In this document: one piece after another, positions 8,836-17,468 of the stretch
Layout: each line of letters begins with the position of its first letter
Position numbering within the stretch: position 1 is the stretch's first letter
Assembly: GCA_016703965.1 (NCBI GenBank)
Contig: JADJBB010000030.1
Location: 1-23,796, forward strand
Direction of reading: 5' to 3'
Source: Acidobacteriota bacterium
Lineage (GTDB): Bacteria; Acidobacteriota; Blastocatellia; Pyrinomonadales; Pyrinomonadaceae
Length of the DNA stretch: 23,796 nt
Translations under genes and position numbers: made by a program
The notes under the pieces: model-generated
What the model was told of the DNA's origin: nothing
What the model saw: only the letters and a program-made list of their open reading frames with translations
Databases searched by the model: none

Positions 8836-9764
8836 CCGGAAATAGCGGAATAGTAAGACAGATCGTCCTCGCGGCAGTTCTTTCCTCGATCTTCATTGGG
8901 ATCGACGTTCGCCCAACACACGCTCAGTGGACGGTATTCGATCCGTCGCAATATGTTCTCCAAGTTGAGAAAAGAGTCGAAGAGGCGGCCCGGTGGCTTG
9001 AGACGATCAATCACTATATCGATACCTATGAGCAAGCGGTCAAGCAGTACGAAAAGATGGTTGAAAGCGTAACCAATCTGCGAGGGATTCTCGGTAAGGT
9101 TGAAGAGCAGGTCATGCGGCACAAGCAGCTGATAACTACCTACGCAACTATCGGACGGCTTATTCGCGGGACCTTCGAACTGAAGAAGCGAATCGAGGCG
9201 ACTATAACCAGCCAAATTCATTCTGTCGTCAATATTGCAAGACGCCTTAAGAACGGCATCTTCGATATGGACGCAAACAAGCGTGACCTTGATGATTTTC
9301 TACGGCATTCGATCGGACGAAGCGCCGATGCCCACCTCAAGAATCTCGAACGCCTTGCGAAGCTAGATTCTGAACTCGAACGGATGCTCTTTGACCGTGA
9401 AAACATGCTTCTCGATCTTGCCAAGCTATATGAGGAACGCGAGAAGATCGCTGATGAAACGCGAGCGATAGAGGCTAATCCGGCTGCCAATCGGGATGGC
9501 GTTCAATCTCTGATAGACCAGATGCTCGCGATCAATCTTCGCATATCAACGGTTGAAGGACAGCTGCGCGAGCTTGAAGCGAAGATCCAGGCAAAATTTA
9601 TTGCCTACGGCCTCAAGATCGAGCAGATGACAGAGTTCGGAAAAGAAATTCGTCGAAGCACCGAGATGATGACTGGTATCACACGAGCCTCGGACGAGTT
9701 TCTTCGCGAACTCGAACGCTATGAAGTATGGAATGATGACGTCTATGAAAGCCCTCTTCCATAA
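8832..9764 (+). CDS. virB5: VirB5/TrbJ-like T4SS protein
   Basis: The ATG overlaps the virB4 stop (ATGA), implying coupled translation. The 310-residue product has a signal peptide (about 1-32, ending THAQ), then WTVFDPSQYVLQVEKRVEEA, which resembles the mature N-terminus of TrbJ. Most of the rest is long amphipathic helices or coiled coil: INHYIDTYEQAVKQYEKMV (about 57-76) and a charged stretch rich in Glu, Arg and Leu at about 165-270. VirB5/TrbJ is a minor periplasmic subunit found at pilus tips and contacts VirB6. Gene order (virB4, this gene, virB6) agrees with trbE-trbJ-trbL. Being mostly helical, it gives few diagnostic residues, so the family call depends on the N-terminus and context. 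Confidence 0.75.
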   Translation: MTGNSGIVRQIVLAAVLSSIFIGIDVRPTHAQWTVFDPSQYVLQVEKRVEEAARWLETINHYIDTYEQAVKQYEKMVESVTNLRGILGKVEEQVMRHKQLITTYATIGRLIRGTFELKKRIEATITSQIHSVVNIARRLKNGIFDMDANKRDLDDFLRHSIGRSADAHLKNLERLAKLDSELERMLFDRENMLLDLAKLYEEREKIADETRAIEANPAANRDGVQSLIDQMLAINLRISTVEGQLRELEAKIQAKFIAYGLKIEQMTEFGKEIRRSTEMMTGITRASDEFLRELERYEVWNDDVYESPLP

Positions 9765-9805
9765 TCGCAAAAAGATCAGAACTAAAAAGTAGAACAAACA
9801 AAGCC

Positions 9806-12040
9806 ATGAGAAACGCGACTCCATATCGTCACGCTTTAGCGACAGCTCTATTCGTTCTCGCCTACCTCGTCTCGCCATACCTCCTCGCCAATACAGCGGC
9901 CGGGCAAACCCGGCCGCGCCCTCCTCGCGTCGAGGGCCAGACTCCAGTAGGTACGATGAACGGACAGCCGGTGACGGCGAATGACCTGATAATGACGATC
10001 AACTCGGATTCTCCGTTTATGCCGCCGCTCGATGGAAGTCCGGCACCGGCGCTTCGTGAATTTGAGAACAGATACCCCGCGAATCCGGTCGCGAGTCCGT
10101 CTCCCGGGCCGGTCGTCCCGCCAAAACCTCCTGCACCGAGTTTTAGCGAGCAGATCAAGAACCTCATGCGGACTGGACAGGAATGGCTATTTCAATCCGT
10201 TCTCAACACCATCATAAAGCCGCTCATGCCGATCCTTATGTTTCTCGCGTGGATCATCGCGAGTTTTGTTTTGATCTTTGCTTTTATTCGCAGGTTCCAT
10301 GACAACCGAGGCCTTGGCCCCGAGCAACTCGTTGCGTGGGCAATCCGTTCGATCATTTTCATGGTGTTGATCGGTGCGAGCCCGTTCATCATCGACGGCC
10401 TTACGATAACCGGCAAGTTCTTTGCTCGACCTATCCGGGCTTACAACCGTTCACTAGTCACAGAATTCGACGACAAGATGAAAAAGTATGTAAAAGCAAA
10501 CTTTGCCGTCGAGGATCCTAACGCATTACTCGCAGAACGCCTTCCGAACGGTGAGCCCGGACTTGTCGGCATCATCATGGATAAGGAATCGACCGTAAAG
10601 GATATTACCGGGGAACTGAATATCCTTGGGTGGAATCTCCCCAAAATGTTCACCTTTATGGTGATCGGCCAAAACATAATCAAGTTCGGCGGACTATTTT
10701 TGGCGATCGCGGGGCTATTTATTTTGATAGGACTGAAACTCGCCGCGCCTGTGCTCGCCGCTTTTGGATTCGACGAGAAATTTGCCGCGCAGATGTTCTA
10801 CCCATTCTGTTGGGGCGTTGCGACATTTGCGCTCGCATTTCCGATCGTTAAGGAAGTGACTCTATATGTTTGCTATGGCCTCGGCGTTCTTGCGCTTTCT
10901 ATCTACAACGGCGAGAGTACATTTTCGCTTGATCCCGTAACCGCCAAGATCATAACCAACGGGGCTTATGATCCGGCTTCAAGTGCACTTATTGTCACCG
11001 CATTGTTCTTCGTTTCAAGTCTCTGCTTCATTCTGGTTCCGTGGCTTAGCTATCGAGTTCTTCGCGGACAGGTCTATGAAGGTGTCTCTCAGATCTCGAT
11101 GGGCTGGATGCTTTCAAGTATGGGAACCGCGCTTGAGACGTACGGACTAGTAGCGGGGGCCGCCATCAATCGACAAGCCGAAAACACCCAAATTCAGGGC
11201 ATCTACAATGCGGAGCAGACCGCCGCAAGAAAATCCCTCGAAGCCGCTAACCAATCAACGGACGCCCGTTTGGTCTCGTCCGTTGCCGGAGTCGAAGGCG
11301 GCCTTACCACTAGTTTGGGACAGATCCGAGCAAATCAGGTGACGCAGACATTGCTTGCCGAGGCGAGCAAGAACTATGGTTTGAGCAGCAGTGCAGCGGC
11401 AACTAAGCGAGAGATCGCAGGAACGTTAGCCGAAGCTCAAGGAACTAAAGAAGCTAGAACCATCGACGGCATGAAGGAAGTCGAACTGCGCGGTCAGGGC
11501 AACCTTGAGCGATTTGGAATGAAGACCTACGAATTTACGCCCGGTGGCTCCTCGATCGCCGGAACTTCCGTTCCGATACGCACTGGGCAGGAACTCTTCG
11601 ACTGGTCGAAAAATAAGCATCCTATTCAAGAAGTGAACAAGCAGATGGACTCTACCACTCGCACAAATGTCACGCTTCAAAACAACAACACCGGCATTGT
11701 CGCGGACACGAAGGTAGAGGCAAGTAATGTCTATCAGGGTGAGATCAACCAAGCCCTCGAAACTCAGGCTTCACAAAGCAAGCAGGCTTTCAATACCGGC
11801 AGTTCGATCGCTTCGTCGAGCACCAGACAAGGTGCCGGAATCCAACTCTCAGGAATCCGCAGTTCGGCCGACATGGAGAAAGTATCAAATCAACTAAACT
11901 TTGAAGGCCGCACTGAGGCCGCGTCGATAAATCAGACAGCGGCGATGGAGGCTGCTCGACTGCGAATGGTCTCAACCGTCGTCACGGGGTTCTTCCGTGA
12001 TATGGATCGTAGACTTGAAGAGATGAAGCCGAAATACTGA
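9806..12040 (+). CDS. virB6: VirB6/TrbL-like polytopic T4SS channel protein with long C-terminal tail
   Basis: VirB6 forms part of the inner-membrane channel. This intact 744-residue protein begins with a signal-type segment (LATALFVLAYLVSPYLLANT, about 11-30) and a Pro-rich periplasmic linker (about 30-115). About six membrane segments follow: near 138-162 (MPILMFLAWIIASFVLIFAF), 180-200, 280-300, 300-322, 330-365 and 395-420 (ALIVTALFFVSSLCFILVPW). The remaining 320 residues (about 425-744) are hydrophilic and rich in Ala, Gln, Asn, Thr and Ser, with little fold-like signal; such tails occur in extended VirB6 proteins. It is the last gene of the rightward arm, 41 bases after virB5, with a strong terminator about 90 bases downstream. 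The Shine-Dalgarno is weak. Assignment rests on topology and position. Confidence 0.82.
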   Translation: MRNATPYRHALATALFVLAYLVSPYLLANTAAGQTRPRPPRVEGQTPVGTMNGQPVTANDLIMTINSDSPFMPPLDGSPAPALREFENRYPANPVASPSPGPVVPPKPPAPSFSEQIKNLMRTGQEWLFQSVLNTIIKPLMPILMFLAWIIASFVLIFAFIRRFHDNRGLGPEQLVAWAIRSIIFMVLIGASPFIIDGLTITGKFFARPIRAYNRSLVTEFDDKMKKYVKANFAVEDPNALLAERLPNGEPGLVGIIMDKESTVKDITGELNILGWNLPKMFTFMVIGQNIIKFGGLFLAIAGLFILIGLKLAAPVLAAFGFDEKFAAQMFYPFCWGVATFALAFPIVKEVTLYVCYGLGVLALSIYNGESTFSLDPVTAKIITNGAYDPASSALIVTALFFVSSLCFILVPWLSYRVLRGQVYEGVSQISMGWMLSSMGTALETYGLVAGAAINRQAENTQIQGIYNAEQTAARKSLEAANQSTDARLVSSVAGVEGGLTTSLGQIRANQVTQTLLAEASKNYGLSSSAAATKREIAGTLAEAQGTKEARTIDGMKEVELRGQGNLERFGMKTYEFTPGGSSIAGTSVPIRTGQELFDWSKNKHPIQEVNKQMDSTTRTNVTLQNNNTGIVADTKVEASNVYQGEINQALETQASQSKQAFNTGSSIASSSTRQGAGIQLSGIRSSADMEKVSNQLNFEGRTEAASINQTAAMEAARLRMVSTVVTGFFRDMDRRLEEMKPKY

Positions 12041-12128
12041 TTGTAATGGCGCTAATCTAGGAAGTTCTGATATAAGATAAAATTTCGGCTTGGTAACTCT
12101 TCGCCAGAAGATGTTCATGCCGACAGGA

Positions 12129-12168
12129 GGAGGCTGCGGTGTGGGAGACGCAGCCTCCGCTTTTGCGT
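12129..12168 (+). terminator. Rho-independent-type terminator after the T4SS operon
   Basis: A perfect 10-bp stem (GGAGGCTGCG and CGCAGCCTCC) with a 10-base loop is followed by GCTTTTGCG. The T-run is short, but the GC-rich stem directly after the last T4SS gene supports termination of virB2-virB6. It also marks the left limit of the backbone: base composition becomes AT-rich within about 30 bases. Confidence 0.75.
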
Positions 12169-12319
12169 GTTTATCCAACTTAACCTCAGGTCATTTCTTC
12201 TAATCTGAACCAATCCTAATACTTTGCACTTTTTCCAAACCTACATTGACGGGGGCAAAGTGATTCGGCGAGAGTATTCTAAAGTCACTCAAACAGTTGG
12301 CAATGGAGAATTAATTCAC
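12169..12319. other. AT-rich leader of the cargo cassette
   Basis: About 150 bases between the T4SS terminator and the first cassette gene. Base composition shifts here from balanced to AT-rich. The downstream frame is open back to a TTG at 12224, so part of this may be coding, but the ATG at 12320 has a better ribosome site. I found no convincing -35/-10 pair. No direct or inverted terminal repeat shared with the right boundary was recognised. Confidence 0.4.
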
Positions 12320-12826
12320 ATGACAGAAGAATCAAAAGGATCCGCAAACATTACCTTATATAACTTTGTCAGCCTCAGAAGTCCTCAATATAGAGAGAAG
12401 GAGGATAAGCAAATGATTATAGATTTTATCTATTGCGATGTAGTGCTAAATTCCGACAGGTTGAAATCGATTGATCTTGAGAGAATCGACCGTGCGGACG
12501 ATTGTAACAATATCCACGACCTAACTTTACACCCCGATATTAATTCAATTATCGAGGTAGGTAAGAAGCTCAATGAGTATAAGTATAGGAAATTGATTTT
12601 TATAAATTCACCAACATTTGTTAAAACTCGAAGTTTCCCTTGAATCAGAATGCAACATAAAAGCGATTGTTTGGAAATCTCTGACCAAATTGATGAAAGA
12701 AGGGGGGGAACTAAAATTCAAGGAAACATTAATAAATGTATTGAAATTTTTTCACCTAAAGAAGCACAAAAAAACTCATCTCCCACGATAATTGGGAACG
12801 AAATATTCCCAATTATGAAAGGCTGA
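12320..12826 (+). pseudogene. Small uncharacterised cassette protein (about 170 aa), two frameshifts
   Basis: I chose the ATG at 12320 because GGAG lies about 12 bases upstream; a TTG at 12224 is in frame too. The first frame gives MTEESKGSANITLYNFVSLR and runs to a TGA at 12643. Reading continues sensibly in a second frame (LKLEVSLESECNIKAIVW and KLMKEGGELKFKETLIN), then slips at a T6 run near 12750 into the frame that ends EIFPIMKG with the stop at 12824-12826. That stop overlaps the next gene's ATG (TGATG), which supports the joined reading. The mixture of strands and helices looks like a real soluble protein, without signal peptide or membrane helix. I do not recognise the family. Codon use is AT-rich like its two neighbours and unlike the T4SS genes. 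Confidence 0.5.
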
Positions 12827-15393
12827 TGTCTGCGAACGTAGTAATTCCCAAAGAATTATTTCCAAAGGAGGAAACGTTCTTTTACGGCGAACTATTAACC
12901 ACGAAACCTAAGAAAATCTATCCAAGCGAGTTGTTAAAGGTTACTAAGGATATCTCTATTTTAGAATTTCTGACAAAAGATGAATCGTTAGGATCTGAAG
13001 TTAAAGCTGACTGTTTACAGAAACTCAAATCGCTTGAAGATGAGAGGAGCAAAATTCCTGTCGAAAATGAGAACTTGAATGAAGTTTTTCAAAAGCCATT
13101 TATTTGCACCCTGCTAAAAAACGGGCTAGTTCTCTTCAAATTTGAAATAGGCAGTTTAAGTAAGGAAAAAACGGTTACGAATGCTGAAATAGTCTTATTG
13201 GGCCAAAAATATTCATTTGTCAGGGATTACAAAGACAAGTTGGGTAGGTCTTTTTGACCTCCACTTCAAGCTGCCGCAGACGCACGTTGATAAGATAATT
13301 CACGAGGGACACAAAACACTTTTTTTAAGCGGCTCGATGAAATTAAGAAACCAGTCGGTCTATAACTTCAGCGTCGAATTACATAAAAATAGCGACATAA
13401 TAAAGTTGTTCGAAGGGGGAAGCTCTTTATTGATGGATGATGGGCTTGATTATTATGGTCGTTTTCCACCATCTGGATTCGGACTTAAGCAGTTGGGCTT
13501 CGCGGATTATAGAAAGGTTGTTACAACGATCTCAAGATACGTTCCCGCCGAAGTAGCCCAAATTGAAAATGTAATGGCAAGCGAGTACCGGGAGATGGCT
13601 ACAATTAATGAGTTAACAAAGGAGATTACAGACTTTGAAAGCACAGAGAATTCGAAAGAGAATGAAACTGAAACGATCAGTACCGACCGCTTTCAATTGC
13701 AGAATGAAATTTCCCAAATGCTTAGCGAACAAAATAAAAACAACTTTGACACAAAACTTAGTACAAGTTATGGAACTGCGACGCTAGACATGAGCTATGG
13801 CACTTCAACCTTGAATAGTAAGGAAAGTAGCAATAGACAGGCATTGACAAAAGCCCAAGAAGTGACAAATAAGGCTGTCGAGAAAATCCTGACTAAAGTC
13901 AGAAAAGAAAGAACCGTAAAGGTCACTCAGAAGTTTACCGCGTCAAATAAACACGGTTTCGATAACCGTGGCAATGCTCATCACGTCTCCGGCATCTACC
14001 GCCACATAAATGCTGTATATAAGAACCAGATATACAATTATGGAAAAAGGTTGATGTTTGAGTTTGCGATCCCTGAGCCCGCCCTTTTTCATAAACTGGT
14101 TTTTGAAACACAAGGTGCTGAATCTTACTTGAAATAACACCCTGCCCCTACAAATCCGAGTGATTTTTTACAGGATGCGTCGGCGCTGAACAAAGAAAAC
14201 TATTTAGCTTTTGAAAAAGTTTTTGGATTGCAACTTGATAAATTCCCAGAGAACATAATTAAACTGAATCCAAGAACGAGCAAGTTCAAGCGTTAAATAC
14301 CAGTTTTTTTGTTGATGTCCCGGAAGGCTTTGCACCCTCGCAATATAAACTGTCTTACAACGGTGCCTATGGTGTTCAGGTAACAGGGGCACACCCTCTT
14401 AATGATGACTATTTCGAGATAGCACTAAACGACTTTACTATCTACTATTACACCTACCTTCTGGCTTTTGGCGTTGAAGGAAAACCCGATAGAGTGGGGA
14501 AAATTTCTTCAGATTTCTATAACGACAATCGAATTGAATGCAAAGTTATCGGACACGATATATACACCTATAATTTCAATTTGGACTCACCTTTATCCCG
14601 ACGAAAGAAAAGATCGACAAATGGCAGAAAGGTCAATACGAAAAATCATCAACAAATACAAGGAAAAGCTTGACGAGTACTACAAGGGTCTGGCCGAATA
14701 TCTAGACAACAAAGTTGCGAGTTCCAATGACAAAAAATTAGATTTTAGAAATATTGAAAATCTTTGTATTCGAAAACAGTGTTAACTTACCTTATCAACG
14801 ATAGTCAATTAAATCGCACCAGACAGATGGGGTTAGTTGACTTATTTATCGATCGAACCTCAATCGAGACACTCGCTGTAAGAATGGACAAACGGTTAGA
14901 CGAATATACCGCTTTTGCGAGATTCCTCGAGCAGGCATTTGAGTGGGATCTGATGTCGTACACATTTTATCCATTCTACTGGGCAAAAAGATCAGAGTGG
15001 AAAAAAATGTATAACAGCGACAGTTCGGATCGCACATTCAAAAGTTTTCTTCAAGCGGGTATGGCGAGAGTTATTGTTACTGTAAAACCTCAATTTGAAG
15101 ACGCAGTCACACATTACATGATAACGGGCAAGATTTGGGAAGGTGGAGAGGTGCCGACCTATGGCAGTTCACTGTTTCTTTCGATAGCGGCTGAAATGAA
15201 AGAAGAACCCGCTACCAAAATTCTTGACCCGTGGGAATCCGTTCTTCCCACAAATCTCATAGCACTTCAAAGCAGCGGGGTAGCAGTTAATCAGGAAGGT
15301 CTGCCAGATCTCGAACACAACGGTAATCTTGGTGAATTCGCGGATAACCCCAAAAAGCTTCCGACGAAGAAAAGGTTTTTCGGGCTTTTTTAA
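12826..15393 (+). pseudogene. Large uncharacterised cassette protein (about 850 aa), multiply frameshifted
   Basis: The ATG at 12826 overlaps the previous stop. The first frame (143 codons) gives MSANVVIPKELFPKEETFFY. After a shift near 13240 a long frame (to 14137) includes YVPAEVAQIENVMASEYREM, a charged linker, a short repeat (SYGTATLDM, SYGTSTLN), a helical stretch (EVTNKAVEKILTKVRKERTV) and YNYGKRLMFEFAIPEPALFH. An in-frame TAA at 14135 interrupts continuing coding (HPAPTNPSDFLQDASALN); other frames then carry FFVDVPEGFAPSQYKLSYNG, a coiled-coil KIINKYKEKLDEYYKGLAEY, and finally MSYTFYPFYWAKRSEWKKMY and FKSFLQAGMARVIVTVKPQF up to the stop at 15393. At least five breaks. From memory these segments resemble large uncharacterised proteins of Bacteroidota and Myxococcota, but I know no function. 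No signal peptide is seen. Its fixed position just before the DUF3289 gene suggests the two work together. Confidence 0.5.
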
Positions 15394-15402
15394 ACTAGGC
15401 AA

Positions 15403-16617
15403 ATGATGGGAAAAAGTATTTTTGATCTGGATGATCAAATGGGATATGAGAGTCCATTTGAGAATTGGTTAAAACCATCGAACAAATCTCTAAGTACCGA
15501 CGCAGATGCTGGCGTTCAGGTGACTGACCTCAAAGGCCCATCAATCGTCTGTGAAGGAGCAGTTTATGACTTTACGATAACGCATTTTAGCGTTTCACCC
15601 TTCCTTCTCGATTTTGGAAAATTAATAGACCAGATTAAGTGGGCTTACCGAGTTGATGGGGGTGGTTCTTCGGATATCAATCAAAAGGCGTTTCTTGATG
15701 GCAATCGGGTTATGATGAGATGGCAAATACCCAAACTTGAGGAAGGGTCTAATTTGAGAGTTTTTGCGTGGACAGACCAGCCAAACGGAGCCGCAAGTGT
15801 ATCGTCCAGCATTCTGAGATTTCCATTTTATTTTGATCGCTATAAAACAAAGGGCGTGAATCAGGAAGGAACCAGAATAGCTGATGACTTGTGCTATGGG
15901 GACGGTCTAAAAATAACCGATCATTTTCGATATTCCACAGCCGACATTGAATCAATGGGGATTTTGATGAGGTCGACCGCCTCGACATCGACCGATGATT
16001 TATGGGATGAGTTATGGTCTCTAGTCACGGATGTTTCGGTTGGGGAACTTGAAAAAACTGCACTCAAAATGTTGAGTAATTTCAGGACAAATGGGGATGG
16101 TGATAAATCACTGGGTAACGACCTCATCAATAATGAGTTCATAAGCAAGACGTTAAATGAAGAAGTCGAAAAGCACGATTCAACGATAACATTTTGTGCC
16201 AAGATTCAAGCAGGAATTCAAAGGCGTTTGGCAAGTGGCGAAGGCAATCCCGTTCATTTAAAGGATTCTAGTGTACACAACACAAGCGATAGATTCGGAA
16301 GACCTCATTTTTCAACCTCCAAAGACATCTTCTTGGGTGGTTTAACCACATGCATCAACGATACTTGGGCTTATGAGGTGTTCATTACAGAATTTTCTTC
16401 GAATGACGGGAAAAATTTTAAGGTCGTTTACAAGGTTGTTCTGTATGATCATTTTGGACTGGATAAGCCAGACGTCGATCCACAAGAGCACCCGCTGTAC
16501 TATGCAATACCTGGATTCCGCGCTTGGTTTGTGCTTCAGCACCTGCGAAACTTCAAACCGTTTATTACTAGAGTTGAATTTGAAAGGTCATTTGTTGGAA
16601 ATGTATCAAGCGGCTGA
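15403..16617 (+). CDS. DUF3289 (YPO3983-like) protein with N-terminal Ig-like region; candidate effector
   Basis: An intact 404-residue protein starting 9 bases after the previous stop, with a weak AGG ribosome site. Residues about 40-140 look like a beta-sandwich (GPSIVCEGAVYDFTITHFSV and NLRVFAWTDQPNG), a kind of module often found ahead of toxin domains. Residues about 160-400 match what I recall of DUF3289: an N-terminal DDLCYGDG, a helical middle (WDELWSLV; MLSNFRTNG), then INDTWAYEVFITEF (about 317), VLYDHFGLD (about 347) and GFRAWFVLQH with FKPFITRVEFE (about 370-395). In enterobacteria, proteins with DTWA, DHFGLD and WFVLQ in this order are DUF3289; their biochemical role is not known to me. 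No signal peptide is evident. The cassette is AT-rich and probably acquired. That it is a toxin or effector is inferred from architecture and context only. Confidence 0.75.
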   Translation: MMGKSIFDLDDQMGYESPFENWLKPSNKSLSTDADAGVQVTDLKGPSIVCEGAVYDFTITHFSVSPFLLDFGKLIDQIKWAYRVDGGGSSDINQKAFLDGNRVMMRWQIPKLEEGSNLRVFAWTDQPNGAASVSSSILRFPFYFDRYKTKGVNQEGTRIADDLCYGDGLKITDHFRYSTADIESMGILMRSTASTSTDDLWDELWSLVTDVSVGELEKTALKMLSNFRTNGDGDKSLGNDLINNEFISKTLNEEVEKHDSTITFCAKIQAGIQRRLASGEGNPVHLKDSSVHNTSDRFGRPHFSTSKDIFLGGLTTCINDTWAYEVFITEFSSNDGKNFKVVYKVVLYDHFGLDKPDVDPQEHPLYYAIPGFRAWFVLQHLRNFKPFITRVEFERSFVGNVSSG

Positions 16618-16718
16618 GTTGAATCGTAAGTTCGCTATTCAAGTCAATAACTATAAAGCAGGGGCTCTCCGTTGGAAGTCTGCGCTTGAGGTCGGCTGGC
16701 GGCATATCTCCTCGGTAG
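16618..16718. other. Junction between the AT-rich cassette and the AbiE locus
   Basis: Base composition returns to the backbone level at about 16660. No immunity-like gene follows the DUF3289 gene on the plus strand. On the minus strand the start of a gene coupled to the AbiEi antitoxin reads into this stretch and stops at about 16651. Confidence 0.45.
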
Positions 16719-16722
16719 TCAT
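16651..16722 (-). pseudogene. Start of a gene coupled to AbiEi, probably a truncated AbiEii toxin
   Basis: The antitoxin stop overlaps an ATG (ATGA, 16719-16722). That reading frame gives only MTTEEICRQPTSSADFQRR and a few more residues before a TAG at about 16651, where the AT-rich cassette begins. AbiEi and the nucleotidyltransferase toxin AbiEii are normally encoded in that order with such an overlap. The toxin is not present, so it seems to have been cut off by the cassette junction. The peptide is too short to identify by itself. Confidence 0.4.
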
Positions 16723-17294
16723 GGTGTGATGACCTCCAGGTACTTTGACAGCACGGACTCTAGACCGAGTTCTTTTGCGGCTCTTGCGAGTTTTGCTTCA
16801 GTTGTCTTTCGTTGAGCAAGGGATTCACGGGCTGCTTTGATCGCGGTTCGTTCGCCTATCTTAGTGATGAATCTGAGACCCTCAAGAACCGCCCGTTCGA
16901 CTGTGACGATTCGATAGCCCTTTTCATCCACGATCTGTTTGTCGAGCCTTGTTTTTGTTCGGATCAGTTTATAGCCCTTTTCTCGGGTTCTTTTCTCCGG
17001 AGGAACCATTACCCATATTTCTCCCGGCACCTGTTCGGCAAGATTGTAATGATATAGAGCTGAAAGGCCCCCAATCGCTGAACCCGGCCCAAACTTGGAA
17101 TACCCGATTTGGAATCCAACATCTTTATCCAGCGAGGCCTTTGGATGGAGGTAGATCCCGCGACCAAGACGAACGAGGTCCTTTGCAGCGACAAGCCGGG
17201 ATATGTCTTGCTGACTAATTCCCACGGACTTACCCTGAGCCAGTGTAAAGACCCCAAGTTTTTTGATTTGTGGATGCTTTCGCTTATCCATCAT
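16719..17294 (-). CDS. AbiEi-type antitoxin / winged-helix transcriptional regulator
   Basis: This 191-residue protein matches the AbiEi antitoxin family of type IV toxin-antitoxin systems. The N-terminal winged helix includes GISQQDISRLVAAKDLVRLG followed by RGIYLHP; the C-terminal domain contains FGPGSAIGGLSALYHYNLAE, then EIWVMVPPEKRT and the family-typical VERAVLEGLRFI. AbiEi represses its own promoter and counters the nucleotidyltransferase AbiEii. I chose the double Met at 17294 because the N-terminal extension (to 17348) is untypical and covers the putative operator. The gene is intact but its toxin is missing, so it may act only as a regulator. It is transcribed away from the Toprim operon, with inverted repeats between them. 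Backbone-like composition shows it is not part of the AT-rich cassette. Confidence 0.8.
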   Translation of the reverse strand: MMDKRKHPQIKKLGVFTLAQGKSVGISQQDISRLVAAKDLVRLGRGIYLHPKASLDKDVGFQIGYSKFGPGSAIGGLSALYHYNLAEQVPGEIWVMVPPEKRTREKGYKLIRTKTRLDKQIVDEKGYRIVTVERAVLEGLRFITKIGERTAIKAARESLAQRKTTEAKLARAAKELGLESVLSKYLEVITP

Positions 17295-17314
17295 TAAAAG
17301 GATGCGGTGAAAAG

Positions 17315-17338
17315 TGACATTTGTCAATGAAAAATGTC
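17315..17338. promoter_or_regulatory. Inverted repeats upstream of the AbiEi gene, candidate operator
   Basis: TGACA-TT-TGTCA is a 12-base palindrome (17315-17326), and GACATTT (17316-17322) pairs with AAATGTC (17332-17338). Read leftward the first element contains TTGACA, a perfect -35 hexamer. The pair lies about 20 bases upstream of the antitoxin start and faces the rightward Toprim operon. AbiEi proteins are known to bind inverted repeats near their promoter, so autoregulation is likely. No clear -10 box was found. Confidence 0.5.
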
Positions 17339-17468
17339 GCTGCCACACATACTTGCTGGTGGCACGGAATGGAGCTCAAAGTTCAGTTATTCAGCAGGGT
17401 TCCGGGATACTTGCCATCGAAGAAGACGCACGCTACAAAAAGAAGCGGTAGGAAAGAAACCTGGAAAA

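Noticed and set aside
8379..9221. A 280-codon open frame on the minus strand across the virB4/virB5 junction
   Set aside because: It lies antisense to two genes with clear motifs (Walker B, TrbJ N-terminus), has no recognisable domain and no ribosome site.
12650..12826. Independent 58-aa gene starting at ATG 12650
   Set aside because: No Shine-Dalgarno, and the overlapping frame over the first two thirds looks more protein-like; better explained as the 3' end of the small cassette gene after a T6 slip.
12169..16660. Transposon or insertion sequence ends around the AT-rich cassette
   Set aside because: I found no transposase and no matching terminal repeats or target duplication at the two borders.
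16373..16729. 118-codon plus-strand frame overlapping the end of the DUF3289 gene
   Set aside because: It is an out-of-frame reading of the DUF3289 motifs and extends into non-coding sequence; considered as an immunity gene but it has no ribosome site and no independent composition.
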